Source: Oscillospiraceae bacterium
Lineage (GTDB): Bacteria > Bacillota_A > Clostridia > Oscillospirales > Oscillospiraceae
NCBI GenBank assembly: GCA_017539885.1
Contig: JAFYCC010000042.1
Coordinates: 1-37,166 of the forward strand
Length of the DNA stretch: 37,166 bases
Reading direction: 5' to 3'
The notes under the pieces were generated by a model. That model had not been told where the DNA came from and made no database searches. It saw only the letters and a program-made list of their open reading frames with translations. Position numbers and translations under genes: made by a program. How positions within the stretch are numbered: position 1 is the first letter of the stretch; every line of letters starts with the position of its first letter. Shown piece by piece: positions 7,938 to 15,777 of the stretch.

Positions 7938-9093
7938 AGTAAAGACGCTCAATAAGATCTCGGCTCCCGGACTCGAGCTGCTCAACCGCTTCGGATGTGA
8001 AACGGGAGACTCGCTGACGCCTGCGGATGCGATTCTCGTACGCAGTGCAAATCTCCATGAGATGCAGTTTGACGCTGAGACGGTCTGCATCGCGCGTGCC
8101 GGTGCAGGTACGAACAACATTCCGATCCCGCGCTGCACAGAGGAAGGAATCGTTGTATTCAATACACCCGGCGCGAATTCCGAGGCTGTTAAAGAATTGG
8201 CAATCTGTGCTTTGCTGATGGCATCCAGAGACGTTCTCGGCGGTATTGAATGGGTCAGGAGCATCACAGGAACAGAGAATGACGTCGCTGCAGCGGTCGA
8301 AAAAGGGAAGTCCGCCTTTATAGGGCCGGAACTCATGGGCAAGACGCTCGGCGTTGTCGGACTCGGCGCTGTCGGCGCAAAACTTGCCAATGCAGCGCTT
8401 GAACTGGGTATGAACGTATACGGTTACGATCCGTATCTGTCTGTCGATGCTGCGTGGAAGCTGTCCAGCAGTGTCGTACACGCTGCAGACCTTGACACGA
8501 TTTATAAGTATTGCGATTACATTTCCGTTCACGTTCCGTATATGGAGAGTACGCATCATATGATCGATGCGGATGCGCTGAGCAAGATGCGCCGCGGCGT
8601 GCGGATCATCAATCTGGCCAGGGGCGAGCTCGTGGACGATCAGGCAATGCTTGCCGCGCTTCAGAGCGGTCAGGCAGCTCGCTATGTGACGGATTTCCCG
8701 AACAACGTCACTGCCGGTGCTGAAAAAGTCGTTCCGATGCCGCATCTGGGTGCGTCTACACCGGAAAGTGAAGAAAAGTGCGCACTGATGGCAGCAAAGG
8801 ATCTTTATGATTATCTGAAGAACGGAAATATCAATCATTCCGTGAATCTGCCGAACGTAAGTTTGGAGCGTATGGGCGTTGCGAGACTCTGCGTGATCCA
8901 TAGAAATGTGCCGCGAATGATCACAAGTTTTCTTGATCTGATCGGCGCTGAAAATATCAACGTCGAACACATGATCAATAAGCCGCGCGGAGAATACGCA
9001 TATACGATTATCGACACCGGAAGCGAGATCGGTGAAGATATTCAGAAAAAGATCATGCAGATGGACGAAGTCCTGCGGGTCCGAGTGATTTGA
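7930..9093 (+). CDS. serA: D-3-phosphoglycerate dehydrogenase with ACT domain
   Basis: This enzyme oxidises 3-phosphoglycerate with NAD+, the first step of serine synthesis. The protein has 387 aa. It has the substrate segment RAGAGTNNIP (about 56-65), the Rossmann loop GLGAVG (about 144-149), catalytic Arg in NLARGELVDD (about 231) and catalytic His in PHLGAST (about 272). The C-terminal 70 residues form an ACT-type regulatory domain, which suggests serine feedback. Where most homologues have DVFxxEP with the catalytic glutamate, this protein reads TDFPNNVT, so the glutamate is not obvious. The GTG start lies inside the serC end. A strong terminator follows. Confidence 0.94.
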   Translation: MYKVKTLNKISAPGLELLNRFGCETGDSLTPADAILVRSANLHEMQFDAETVCIARAGAGTNNIPIPRCTEEGIVVFNTPGANSEAVKELAICALLMASRDVLGGIEWVRSITGTENDVAAAVEKGKSAFIGPELMGKTLGVVGLGAVGAKLANAALELGMNVYGYDPYLSVDAAWKLSSSVVHAADLDTIYKYCDYISVHVPYMESTHHMIDADALSKMRRGVRIINLARGELVDDQAMLAALQSGQAARYVTDFPNNVTAGAEKVVPMPHLGASTPESEEKCALMAAKDLYDYLKNGNINHSVNLPNVSLERMGVARLCVIHRNVPRMITSFLDLIGAENINVEHMINKPRGEYAYTIIDTGSEIGEDIQKKIMQMDEVLRVRVI

Positions 9094-9100
9094 TGCAGTT

Positions 9101-9141
9101 AACCGGTCCGGAACGGTCAATTCCTTCCGGACCGGTTTTTT
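9101..9141 (+). terminator. Strong intrinsic terminator of serC-serA
   Basis: Perfect 13-bp inverted repeat (9101-9113 with 9125-9137, AACCGGTCCGGAA) followed by a T-run. Confidence 0.9.
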
Positions 9142-9145
9142 GACT

Positions 9146-9470
9146 CCCCCATTATATACAAAATTTTTATTTTGTTCAATTTTATGCGTACATAGATTCA
9201 GAGTTTTGAGTCTCACTTATCAGCTAGTGCGGAGCTTAACCCCAGCTTCATAACGTCTCCCCTGTGTCAGAATCCTAATCCCAATCAGCCAATGCAGTTT
9301 ACAGATGTCTGATGAGATCTGTAATAATCGCGCAGATAATTCAATCCGGTAGTTTGATCGGTTTAATATCGCTGATCCGCAATCTGCATTGTATGTGCTG
9401 AAAACGTTTGTTTTTCCCAATCTCCTTTGTTACCGTTCTTATGTCACGAACTCTCCTTCAATGCATTGCA
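9146..9470. other. Gap with no recognised gene
   Basis: AT-rich, about 325 bp. A 66-codon minus-strand frame (9220-9420) starts with TTG placed one base from a GGAG sequence, and its product resembles nothing I know. I see no RNA family, no transposon ends and no clear promoter. Confidence 0.4.
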
Positions 9471-9471
9471 C

Positions 9472-9509
9472 AAAAATCAAAGACGCGCACAGATGTCTGT
9501 ACGCGTCTT
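9472..9509 (-). terminator. Terminator of the P-type ATPase-like gene
   Basis: AAGACGCG (9480-9487) pairs with CGCGTCTT (9502-9509), with an inner ACAG/CTGT extension. On the minus strand it is followed by TGATTTTTG. It lies just after the ATPase-like stop. Confidence 0.75.
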
Positions 9510-9515
9510 GTTCGC

Positions 9516-11471
9516 TTACCGGATTCGCTTTGCCTGCAGGATCGTTATCAGATCCGCTATTGCTGTGACCAGCACGGCGATCCACAGCAGATTCTTTCCC
9601 AGAACCGCAAGCAGTATCATAACCAGCTTGATTATCGCGGTAATCGTAATATTTTCCACTGTTAATTTATTGACAATTTTGGAATTCTTAAGCATTTCTG
9701 CGATCTTGTTGGGTTTTTCGCTCAGTATGAGTATGTCTGCATCGTTCTTGAATATGTCATGTCCGAGACAATTCATGACTGTACACAGAACTTCCCGGCA
9801 AGCCGATGTCAAAGCCTTATCGCTGCTTTCCACATATAGAATCTGCCTGCCTCTTCTCTCTTCGGAAGACAGCATTTCAAGCTTTGCCGTTTTTTCTTCG
9901 CTGCCGGCGGCGTACGTGATTTCCGTCAGATTCAGTTTCCGGAAATTCGTTTCGTTTTCACTGCCCTCGGTTTCAGTAATCAGCTCCAGCGAATATCCCG
10001 CTGCAGACAGGTCCTGAATCGTTTTCGGCGTTTCCGTTTTAATGTCATCCGCAAAAATGATCCGTCCCGCGTAGACGCCTGCAATACTTATAAACCATGC
10101 GATTTCCGCTGACATGTCAAAGTCCGGGACGAAAACGCCCTTACTGCGGAGCATCTGGGCGCTTCCGACGACGATCTCCACATCGTCAACCGCTACACAG
10201 ACCCCCTCTTCTCCGCGATCCTCAAACCGTCCGATCAGTTCGATATAGATCGTTCCTTTGAAACTGTCAACGATCGCTCTCGCCAGGGGCTGCTCGGAAT
10301 ACGCGCAGGCATGCGCAGCGATCTTAAGCAGCGTTTCTGGATCCGATTTTGCTGCTTTTACGGAAGAAACCCGAAGTCTGCCGTGCGTTAGAGTACCCGT
10401 CTGATCAAATACAATATGATCAACAGCTGCCGCGCGGTCTAAAGCCGCGCTGTTTTTGAACAGGATACCGCGTTTTGCTGCGCTGCCGATCGCCGTATGA
10501 TGCAGTACGGGCATCGAAAGTAGAAATGACGAACTCCCCGCCATCAGAAGCAGGATCAGCGCGCGGTGCATACTCTCCGAAAACGGGACATGCGCAAGCA
10601 GTGGTCCCAAAACGGCATAAAGCACAGCCAGAAAAACGAGTGCCGGCGTAAAAATGGAACAGGCCTTTGCCAGAATGCCTTCGGTAATCCCTTTTCCCGC
10701 CTTTTCCGGACGTATGAGCTGCAGATACTTTTCCGCAGAAGACTCCCCTGCGCGTGCGCGAACCTCTATGTAGAGCACGGAACCCAGATTCCTGCTGCCC
10801 GCAAGAAGCGCGTCTCCGGCTTCGACCTGAACGGGAGCGTCCTCCCCTGTCAGGCCGGACATATCGACAGCGGATTCCCCTTTAATTACGATACCGTCGA
10901 ACGCGACAGTTTCACCGGGATCCACGACTACCGTCTCTCCAACGGAGATATCATGAACGCCGACCGTATATTCATTGCCGCCGCGCAAAACATTCGCTTC
11001 CTGTGGCTGCAGTGCAAGTCCTCCCGCAACGGCGCTGCGGATACTCCCCATCGCGCTGCGTTTGAGCAGCGTACCGAACTGATACAGCAGCATCACGGCT
11101 GCGCCTTCATAACCGGCAAGGAAAATGAATGCGAGCAGCGAAACAAGGAATACGACGAGCCGTTCGTCATACTGACGCTGACGTATGACACTGAAGACCG
11201 CGCCGATCATCAGGTCATATCCCGCAATCAGCGCAGAAAGGACCAGCAGAAATACGGACCAGATATCCGCAGGATGAAAAACGAGAACAGCAGAGAATAT
11301 GAGTGCGGCGACGATCAGTCGAACCGCAAGAACCGTATCAAATCCGGGTTTGAGCGGCGGTTCCCGCAAGACGAGAAAAGGCTTGCGCTCTCTTTCATGC
11401 TCTCCCCTCTCGCGCGGAGCCTTCTGGTTTTCGTTCAGTAAGAAATCCCGGATTGGTTCCGTCCACTTCAC
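9516..11471 (-). CDS. P1B-type ATPase homologue with eroded catalytic motifs (probable pseudoenzyme)
   Basis: The fold of a heavy-metal P-type ATPase is visible end to end (651 aa): about eight membrane segments, an actuator domain with LTGED (208-211), a phosphorylation site FDQTGTLT (Asp356), a nucleotide domain and a C-terminal helix pair. Key motifs are changed. DKTGT is DQTGT, the membrane CPC is SSS (313-315), SEHP is SEQP (392-395), the LTGD hinge is LITET (497-501), and GDGxNDxP is VESSDKA (547-553). Loss of the GDGxND aspartates and the metal cysteines argues against normal transport, yet there is no stop or frameshift in almost 2 kb. There is no N-terminal metal-binding domain. GGGAGGTG with 6-bp spacing supports the GTG at 11471; a TTG at 11492 is the longer alternative. 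It follows the RACo/DUF2284 pair in the same direction. Confidence 0.85.
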   Translation of the reverse strand: MKWTEPIRDFLLNENQKAPRERGEHERERKPFLVLREPPLKPGFDTVLAVRLIVAALIFSAVLVFHPADIWSVFLLVLSALIAGYDLMIGAVFSVIRQRQYDERLVVFLVSLLAFIFLAGYEGAAVMLLYQFGTLLKRSAMGSIRSAVAGGLALQPQEANVLRGGNEYTVGVHDISVGETVVVDPGETVAFDGIVIKGESAVDMSGLTGEDAPVQVEAGDALLAGSRNLGSVLYIEVRARAGESSAEKYLQLIRPEKAGKGITEGILAKACSIFTPALVFLAVLYAVLGPLLAHVPFSESMHRALILLLMAGSSSFLLSMPVLHHTAIGSAAKRGILFKNSAALDRAAAVDHIVFDQTGTLTHGRLRVSSVKAAKSDPETLLKIAAHACAYSEQPLARAIVDSFKGTIYIELIGRFEDRGEEGVCVAVDDVEIVVGSAQMLRSKGVFVPDFDMSAEIAWFISIAGVYAGRIIFADDIKTETPKTIQDLSAAGYSLELITETEGSENETNFRKLNLTEITYAAGSEEKTAKLEMLSSEERRGRQILYVESSDKALTSACREVLCTVMNCLGHDIFKNDADILILSEKPNKIAEMLKNSKIVNKLTVENITITAIIKLVMILLAVLGKNLLWIAVLVTAIADLITILQAKRIR

Positions 11472-11530
11472 GTTTTTCACCTCCCGTTGCAAAATAGAGA
11501 TAGAGTCTCAAGATGCAGAGACATAAGGAA

Positions 11531-11566
11531 GCCCGCCCGGACGCAGCTGGCGCTGTTCAGGCGGGC
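11531..11566 (-). terminator. GC-rich hairpin after the DUF2284 gene
   Basis: GCCCGCC (11531-11537) pairs with GGCGGGC (11560-11566); the tail on the minus strand is TTCCTTATG, a poor T-run. It probably gives partial termination before the ATPase-like gene. Confidence 0.5.
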
Positions 11567-11573
11567 CGCAGAG

Positions 11574-12116
11574 TTATTTCAGAAGGATGCAGCCGGTATA
11601 CGCGATCGTATTCGGGCCGTAGTAGTAAGGCATATCGTTGTCTGTGCAGACTTTGCTGACAAGCAGGCCGCATGCCTCCATGGACGGATGGACCTTATCC
11701 GGGAACCGGCACGGCGCATCGGGATACGTGCATTTCTCGCAGCGTCTGCATCCGCCTGCACCCATTGGCAGCATATCCAGGCCGAGTTCCGTCAGCCGGT
11801 CGACGAGGCGATTGAAGTTCTCACCATTGCGCTGAGGCGCCTCGGCCATCGTCTCGATGTCATACTCGTCCTCCATACGCGCGATCGTCTGAACGAGGAA
11901 GCCCGTACTGTAAGCGCTGCAGCGCTCGCGCATCTCTTCCAGAGTTCCGCAGGCGGGCGGGCACGACCAGCTGCGATTGTAATTCTGGCACTTGTCTGCA
12001 GCGCACATCGCGCGGACCTCCGGCATGAATTCGAGCTTGGAAGGGTCCATCTTCGCGCATGCGTCCATACCGCATTCTTTCGCAATCGCGAAGAGCTGGT
12101 CAAAATCGTATTCCAT
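11574..12116 (-). CDS. DUF2284 Cys-rich, predicted metal-binding protein
   Basis: Protein of 180 aa. It matches my memory of the DUF2284 family, whose function is not established. It has about a dozen cysteines in two groups: a first set around CAADKCQNYNRSWSCPPACG and a second, ferredoxin-like set around GGCRRCEKCTYPDAPCRFPD, then MEACG. These suggest binding of Fe-S clusters or another metal. There is no membrane segment. Its ATG shares one base with the stop of the RACo-like gene (TGATG), so translation is coupled and the two proteins are likely partners. DUF2284 genes often accompany corrinoid-protein systems, which fits the neighbour, though no methyltransferase is present in this window. 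Confidence 0.85.
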   Translation of the reverse strand: MEYDFDQLFAIAKECGMDACAKMDPSKLEFMPEVRAMCAADKCQNYNRSWSCPPACGTLEEMRERCSAYSTGFLVQTIARMEDEYDIETMAEAPQRNGENFNRLVDRLTELGLDMLPMGAGGCRRCEKCTYPDAPCRFPDKVHPSMEACGLLVSKVCTDNDMPYYYGPNTIAYTGCILLK

Positions 12117-13681
12117 CAGATTACCTCCTCATATTCGTCGAAGACCATACACTCGATGTACTTTTCCATAAACAGCGAGGACGAGGACAGTTCCAGATAA
12201 CTGCATTTATCGGTCACCTTCCTAAGCAGCTCCCGCTGCTCTCCGTCAAGAGAGAGTGCCGCTCCGGCACCGGCAGAGTTTCCGACATGCCTCGTGCGGT
12301 CAAGGAAAGCAGGCGGCAGCAAACCGATCGCGCAGGCGCTGCGTACGTCCATAAACGCGCCAAAACCTCCGGCGATAAGAACATGACGGACATCCTTGTA
12401 GCTTTCTTTTCTTTCCGTGAGCAGCGTTTCGATGCCGGCACGGATTGCAGCTTTTGCGAGCTGCAGCTGGCGTACGTCAGCTGCGGAGATGAATACTTTA
12501 TCCGTCAGGTAGAAGCGCATGCCGCCGTCTTCTCCCCTGCGCAGCCGATCCCGGATGGATTCATCCGCTTCGTCGGGAGGAAGCATACGGCCGTTGTCCT
12601 GCACGGCGCCGCAGTAAAGCAATGCCGCCAGCGCGTCAATCAGTCCGCTGCCGCAGATACCCTGCGCTTCCCCGCCGCCGATGACCTCGATGCAGATCTT
12701 TCCATCTGCATATTTCACTTTGTTGATCGCCCCGGGTGCGCCGCCCATGCCGCATTCGATCTCAGCGCCCTCAAACGCAGGACCGGCTGCGGTCGCGCAG
12801 CAGAGATAGCCGTTTTTATCGCCGAGACCCATTTCACCGTTGGTGCCGATATCCAGGAAAAGGCAGCTTTCCTCTTCGAGCCACGCGCCAGAACTGAGCA
12901 ATCCGGCAGTGATGTCGCCACCAACGTATCCTGCAAGTGCAGGACAGAGATAGATCTGAGCGTCCGCAGCAAGGCCGGGCAGCAGCTTATCCGCAGGACG
13001 GAAGTCGCCGAACAGGCTCTCCGGCGTAAACGGCGCGACGCCGATCGCGACAGGCGACAGTCCGTCGAACAGATGACCCATGACGGTATTGCCTGCGACG
13101 CTGACCAGACGGATCTCCGCCCTGCTTCGGCCTGCTTTCTTGCATACTGTATCGATCGATGCAGACAGCTGATCACAGATCGCTTTCTGGAGGCGCTTAA
13201 GTCCTCCATCCCCCGCTGAATACTGTATACGGGAAATGACGTCCGCGCCATAGGCGCGCTGGGCGTTTCTCCCGCTGTCTATCGAAAGCTGATGTCCTGT
13301 CGAGAGATCATACAGGAACACGGCAACTGTCGTCGTGCCGATGTCAACCGCGACACCGAGTCCATCTCCGCAGGGACGAATGTTTTCAGCACCGGTCGTC
13401 AGAACGTCCAGCTTTTCTGTCTCAGGCAGAACAACCTCACAGTCGCCGAGCGGAATCCAGCGGCACATCAAAAGCGTCTCATGATCAGCGGCCATCTCTT
13501 CCCCGCCGCCGACCGGTGTGAAGCGTCCGGTTAGGATCGCACTGCACTGATGGCAGGTACCGTTGCCGCCGCATGGCGCATGTATACCGGTCATCCCGGC
13601 ATTTTGAAGCGCGTAGAGAACACTTGCTCCCTCCAGGGCGGGAACTTCCACCGTCTTCCCGTTTTGTATCACTTTCAGCAT
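12116..13681 (-). CDS. RACo-like reductive activator of corrinoid proteins (ferredoxin plus ASKHA domain)
   Basis: Protein of 521 aa. The N terminus is a plant-type 2Fe-2S ferredoxin domain with HAPCGGNGTCHQC (Cys37, 43, 46) and a fourth cysteine in LLMCRW (Cys73). The rest is an ASKHA-fold domain with AVDIGTTTVAV (about 111-121), FLDIGTNGEMGL, GICGSGLID and LIAGGFGAF. This architecture is the family that reduces inactive Co(II) corrinoids to Co(I) with ATP for methyltransferases. It is somewhat shorter than typical RACo proteins (over 600 aa). No corrinoid protein or methyltransferase is nearby, so its client is unknown. The ribosome binding site CGGAGGAA is 5 bp before the ATG, and a promoter lies upstream. 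Confidence 0.9.
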   Translation of the reverse strand: MLKVIQNGKTVEVPALEGASVLYALQNAGMTGIHAPCGGNGTCHQCSAILTGRFTPVGGGEEMAADHETLLMCRWIPLGDCEVVLPETEKLDVLTTGAENIRPCGDGLGVAVDIGTTTVAVFLYDLSTGHQLSIDSGRNAQRAYGADVISRIQYSAGDGGLKRLQKAICDQLSASIDTVCKKAGRSRAEIRLVSVAGNTVMGHLFDGLSPVAIGVAPFTPESLFGDFRPADKLLPGLAADAQIYLCPALAGYVGGDITAGLLSSGAWLEEESCLFLDIGTNGEMGLGDKNGYLCCATAAGPAFEGAEIECGMGGAPGAINKVKYADGKICIEVIGGGEAQGICGSGLIDALAALLYCGAVQDNGRMLPPDEADESIRDRLRRGEDGGMRFYLTDKVFISAADVRQLQLAKAAIRAGIETLLTERKESYKDVRHVLIAGGFGAFMDVRSACAIGLLPPAFLDRTRHVGNSAGAGAALSLDGEQRELLRKVTDKCSYLELSSSSLFMEKYIECMVFDEYEEVI

Positions 13682-13741
13682 GACAATTCCTCCGTGAGCG
13701 TAATCTCATGTGCGGGCAATTATTGTACGGCATTACTTTGA

Positions 13742-13773
13742 ATTATACTATCCCATGCAAATGAAAGTGTCAA
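13742..13773 (-). promoter_or_regulatory. Promoter of the RACo/DUF2284 operon
   Basis: On the minus strand, a perfect -35 TTGACA (13768-13773) and a perfect TATAAT (13742-13747), but 20 bp apart. Using TAGTAT three bases upstream gives a 17-bp spacer. One of these probably serves as -10. Confidence 0.5.
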
Positions 13774-13927
13774 GTATACCGCCGCCAGACAAGCCGCGTA
13801 CAACCGCCACCAGGAGCCTCGAAATTCGGGGTAAAATAAAAAGGTAAGATTTCTTCGAAATTGGAGACGGAGCTAATCAATTGCTAATCATTTCGCATCA
13901 CTTTACGGCTGTATATAAAAGTTTTTC

Positions 13928-13956
13928 TTGCTTTTCACGACAGGCTTTGCTATAAT
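13928..13956 (+). promoter_or_regulatory. Promoter of the tRNA-Thr gene
   Basis: -35 TTGCTT (13928-13933), 17-bp spacer, perfect -10 TATAAT (13951-13956), 38 bp before the tRNA. Confidence 0.75.
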
Positions 13957-13994
13957 AATCCTCGCGCATTGATGCGCAAGTAAATCAGTAAGAT

Positions 13995-14070
13995 GCTGGA
14001 TTAGCTCAGTCGGTAGAGCGCCTGATTCGTAATCATGAGGTCGCGAGTTCGAGTCTCGCATCCAGCTCCA
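13995..14070 (+). tRNA. tRNA-Thr (anticodon CGT)
   Basis: 76 nt with encoded CCA. The acceptor arm GCTGGAT pairs with ATCCAGC; the D-arm is GCTC/GAGC; the T-arm is GCGAG TTCGAGT CTCGC. The anticodon loop TTCGTAA gives CGT at 14028-14030, reading ACG (Thr). The anticodon stem CCTGA/TCATG has one C-U mismatch at the second pair (28:42), which is unusual. The gene has its own promoter and terminator. Confidence 0.95.
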
Positions 14071-14100
14071 GTCCCCCTCGGACCCGAGGGGGACTTTTTT
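14070..14100 (+). terminator. Terminator of tRNA-Thr
   Basis: An 11-bp perfect stem (14070-14080 with 14085-14095, GTCCCCCTCG core), a 4-base loop and a run of six T. It ends only 7 bp before the ribosome binding site of cobB. Confidence 0.92.
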
Positions 14101-14121
14101 AAAAAGCAAGGAGGGTCAGAC

Positions 14122-14841
14122 GTGTCTGAGGCGGTTTTAAAGCTCAAAGAGATGGTTGCAAACAGCGACAACATCGTGTTTTTCGGCGGAGCCGGTGTAT
14201 CCACAGAAAGCGGGATTCCTGATTTCCGCAGCGTAGACGGTCTGTACAATCAGAAATACGACTATCCGCCGGAGACGATCCTGAGTCGTACCTTTTTCGA
14301 GCGGAATCCGGAAGCATTCTATCGATTCTACAGAGATAAGCTCGTGATCCGCGGCGCGAAGCCGAACGACGCGCACATCCGGCTCGCGGAACTTGAGGCG
14401 GAAGGCAAACTCAAAGCGATCATAACGCAGAATATCGACGGTTTACATCAGGCAGCCGGCAGCAAAAATGTGCTGGAGCTGCATGGTTCTGTGAGCCGCT
14501 GCCAGTGCTCAAAGTGCAAAAAGCCCTATCCTGTCAGTCGAATAAACGAAGGCGAAGGCGTACCTCGCTGCGACAGCTGCGGCGGTGTGCTGGAACCGGA
14601 CGTAGTACTCTATGAGGACGCTCTTGACAACGGAGTCCTTTCTGCGGCAGTACATTTTATCAGGCAGGCGGATCTGCTCATCGTCGGCGGGACTTCTCTC
14701 GTCGTCTACCCCGCTGCCGGACTGATCGACTATTACCGCGGGCATAAGCTTGTCCTCATAAACCGTGACGCCACGCCTCAGGATCGTGCCGCTGCGCTCA
14801 TCGTGCGTGAGAATATTGCGGAGGTCTTTCGTCAGATATGA
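14122..14841 (+). CDS. cobB: NAD-dependent protein deacylase (sirtuin)
   Basis: This enzyme removes acyl groups from lysines using NAD+. The open frame extends back into the tRNA, but AAGGAGG (14108-14114) with 7-bp spacing marks the GTG at 14122, giving 239 aa, normal for bacterial sirtuins. Motifs: GAGVSTESGIPDFRS (about 23-37), TQNIDGLH (about 102-109), catalytic His in ELHGS (His121), a four-Cys zinc site (Cys129, 132, 150, 153), GGTSLVVYPAA and LVLINRD. It overlaps the next gene by 4 bp (ATGA). The only promoter seen upstream belongs to the tRNA, so it may be expressed by read-through of the tRNA terminator. Confidence 0.94.
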   Translation: MSEAVLKLKEMVANSDNIVFFGGAGVSTESGIPDFRSVDGLYNQKYDYPPETILSRTFFERNPEAFYRFYRDKLVIRGAKPNDAHIRLAELEAEGKLKAIITQNIDGLHQAAGSKNVLELHGSVSRCQCSKCKKPYPVSRINEGEGVPRCDSCGGVLEPDVVLYEDALDNGVLSAAVHFIRQADLLIVGGTSLVVYPAAGLIDYYRGHKLVLINRDATPQDRAAALIVRENIAEVFRQI

Positions 14842-15581
14842 GCGAACTCGGCAGAATCGACATTCTCGGCGTCGGCTTTGACAGCATCGATATGGATGGC
14901 GCTGTCTCTCGCGCGCTTGATATTGTCCGCAAACACAGCGGCGGCTGGGCAGTGACTCCGAATCCGGAAATCGTTTTGGAATGCCGCAAAAACGAGCGTC
15001 TCTCCGCTGCGGTACAAGAAGCTGCTCTGGTCATTCCTGACGGAATCGGCGTGTTATACGCAGCCCGTATTCTCGGTACACCGCTGCGGGAAAAGATACC
15101 GGGAATCGACTTCGCCTGTACTCTTATGGAAGCGCTTGCAAAAAGCGACGGCAGCGTGTATCTCTTCGGCGCGAAGCCGGGAGTCGCAGAGCTCGCTTCT
15201 TCTGAGCTTCAGCGCAGGTTTAACGGCCTGCGGATCTGCGGCACGCACGACGGCTATTTTACCGATGACGAACCAATCATCAAAGACATCCGGGAAAAGC
15301 GGCCTGATCTCGTACTCGTCTGTCTCGGTGCGCCAAAGCAGGAACTCTGGATGCGGGATCATGCTTCGGAACTGGACGCTGGACTCCTGATCGGTCTCGG
15401 AGGCAGTCTTGACGTTTTTGCAGGAACCGTTCAGCGGGCCCCTGAGCGTTGGCGCTCGCTGGGTCTGGAATGGCTTTATCGTCTGTATCGCGAACCGAAA
15501 CGCATCGGCCGTATGATCCGACTTCCGCTAATCCTGCTTCTTGCATTGAAAGAAAGAGTGTTTGGAAAACAACCTGCGTGA
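14838..15581 (+). CDS. WecG/TagA/CpsF-family glycosyltransferase
   Basis: Protein of 247 aa of the GT26 family, whose members add N-acetylmannosamine (or a related sugar) to a lipid-linked GlcNAc for teichoic acid or other surface polymers at the inner face of the membrane. Family marks are TPNPEIVLECRKN (about 40), the IPDGIGVLYAARILG segment (about 67-81) with its catalytic aspartate, the GAKPG loop, and LVCLGAPKQELWM (about 155). A basic amphipathic C-terminal tail (RIGRMIRLPLILLLALKERV) fits membrane attachment. Its ATG overlaps the sirtuin stop, so the pair is co-translated. No other teichoic acid genes are in view, so the exact sugar and acceptor are unknown. Confidence 0.9.
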   Translation: MSELGRIDILGVGFDSIDMDGAVSRALDIVRKHSGGWAVTPNPEIVLECRKNERLSAAVQEAALVIPDGIGVLYAARILGTPLREKIPGIDFACTLMEALAKSDGSVYLFGAKPGVAELASSELQRRFNGLRICGTHDGYFTDDEPIIKDIREKRPDLVLVCLGAPKQELWMRDHASELDAGLLIGLGGSLDVFAGTVQRAPERWRSLGLEWLYRLYREPKRIGRMIRLPLILLLALKERVFGKQPA

Positions 15582-15628
15582 AGGAAATCTGATACAAGAA
15601 ACGGCTAATATACCTTTTGATAAAAGTG

Positions 15629-15637
15629 TGCTATACT
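15629..15637 (+). promoter_or_regulatory. Extended -10 promoter before the folate gene leader
   Basis: TGCTATACT (TGn plus TATACT at 15632-15637). No good -35 box is visible. It would start a leader of about 140 nt before the cyclo-ligase gene. Confidence 0.45.
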
Positions 15638-15654
15638 AGTGTTGAATCCACGAT

Positions 15655-15777
15655 GGCCGGCACGGGGGACGGATGATGAAGGCAGTATCTGCAACGACGG
15701 CGTGCTGGCCGACAGAGCGTCAGACAGTTCGATCGATTTCTGACTTGCACTGCCGGAACTGTAACACGATAAGGAGG
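15655..15777 (+). promoter_or_regulatory. Structured 5' leader of unknown class before the cyclo-ligase gene
   Basis: A 10-bp helix (GGCCGGCACG 15655-15664 with CGTGCTGGCC 15701-15710, one G-U) closes a region with a small GCAG/CTGC hairpin (15682-15692). A second hairpin, GTCAGA/TCTGAC (15719-15724 with 15739-15744), follows, and then the ribosome binding site at 15771-15777. The layout resembles a riboswitch or other cis-regulatory RNA, but the sequence does not match the THF or ZTP riboswitch consensus as I know them. Confidence 0.4.

Noticed and set aside
9220..9420. 66-codon minus-strand frame in the gap after serA
   Set aside because: TTG start one base from the only GGAG, no similarity recognised and no conserved pattern; not called as a gene.
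14035..14121. N-terminal extension of the sirtuin frame into the tRNA
   Set aside because: It would translate the tRNA and terminator; the GTG at 14122 has a proper ribosome binding site and gives the usual length.
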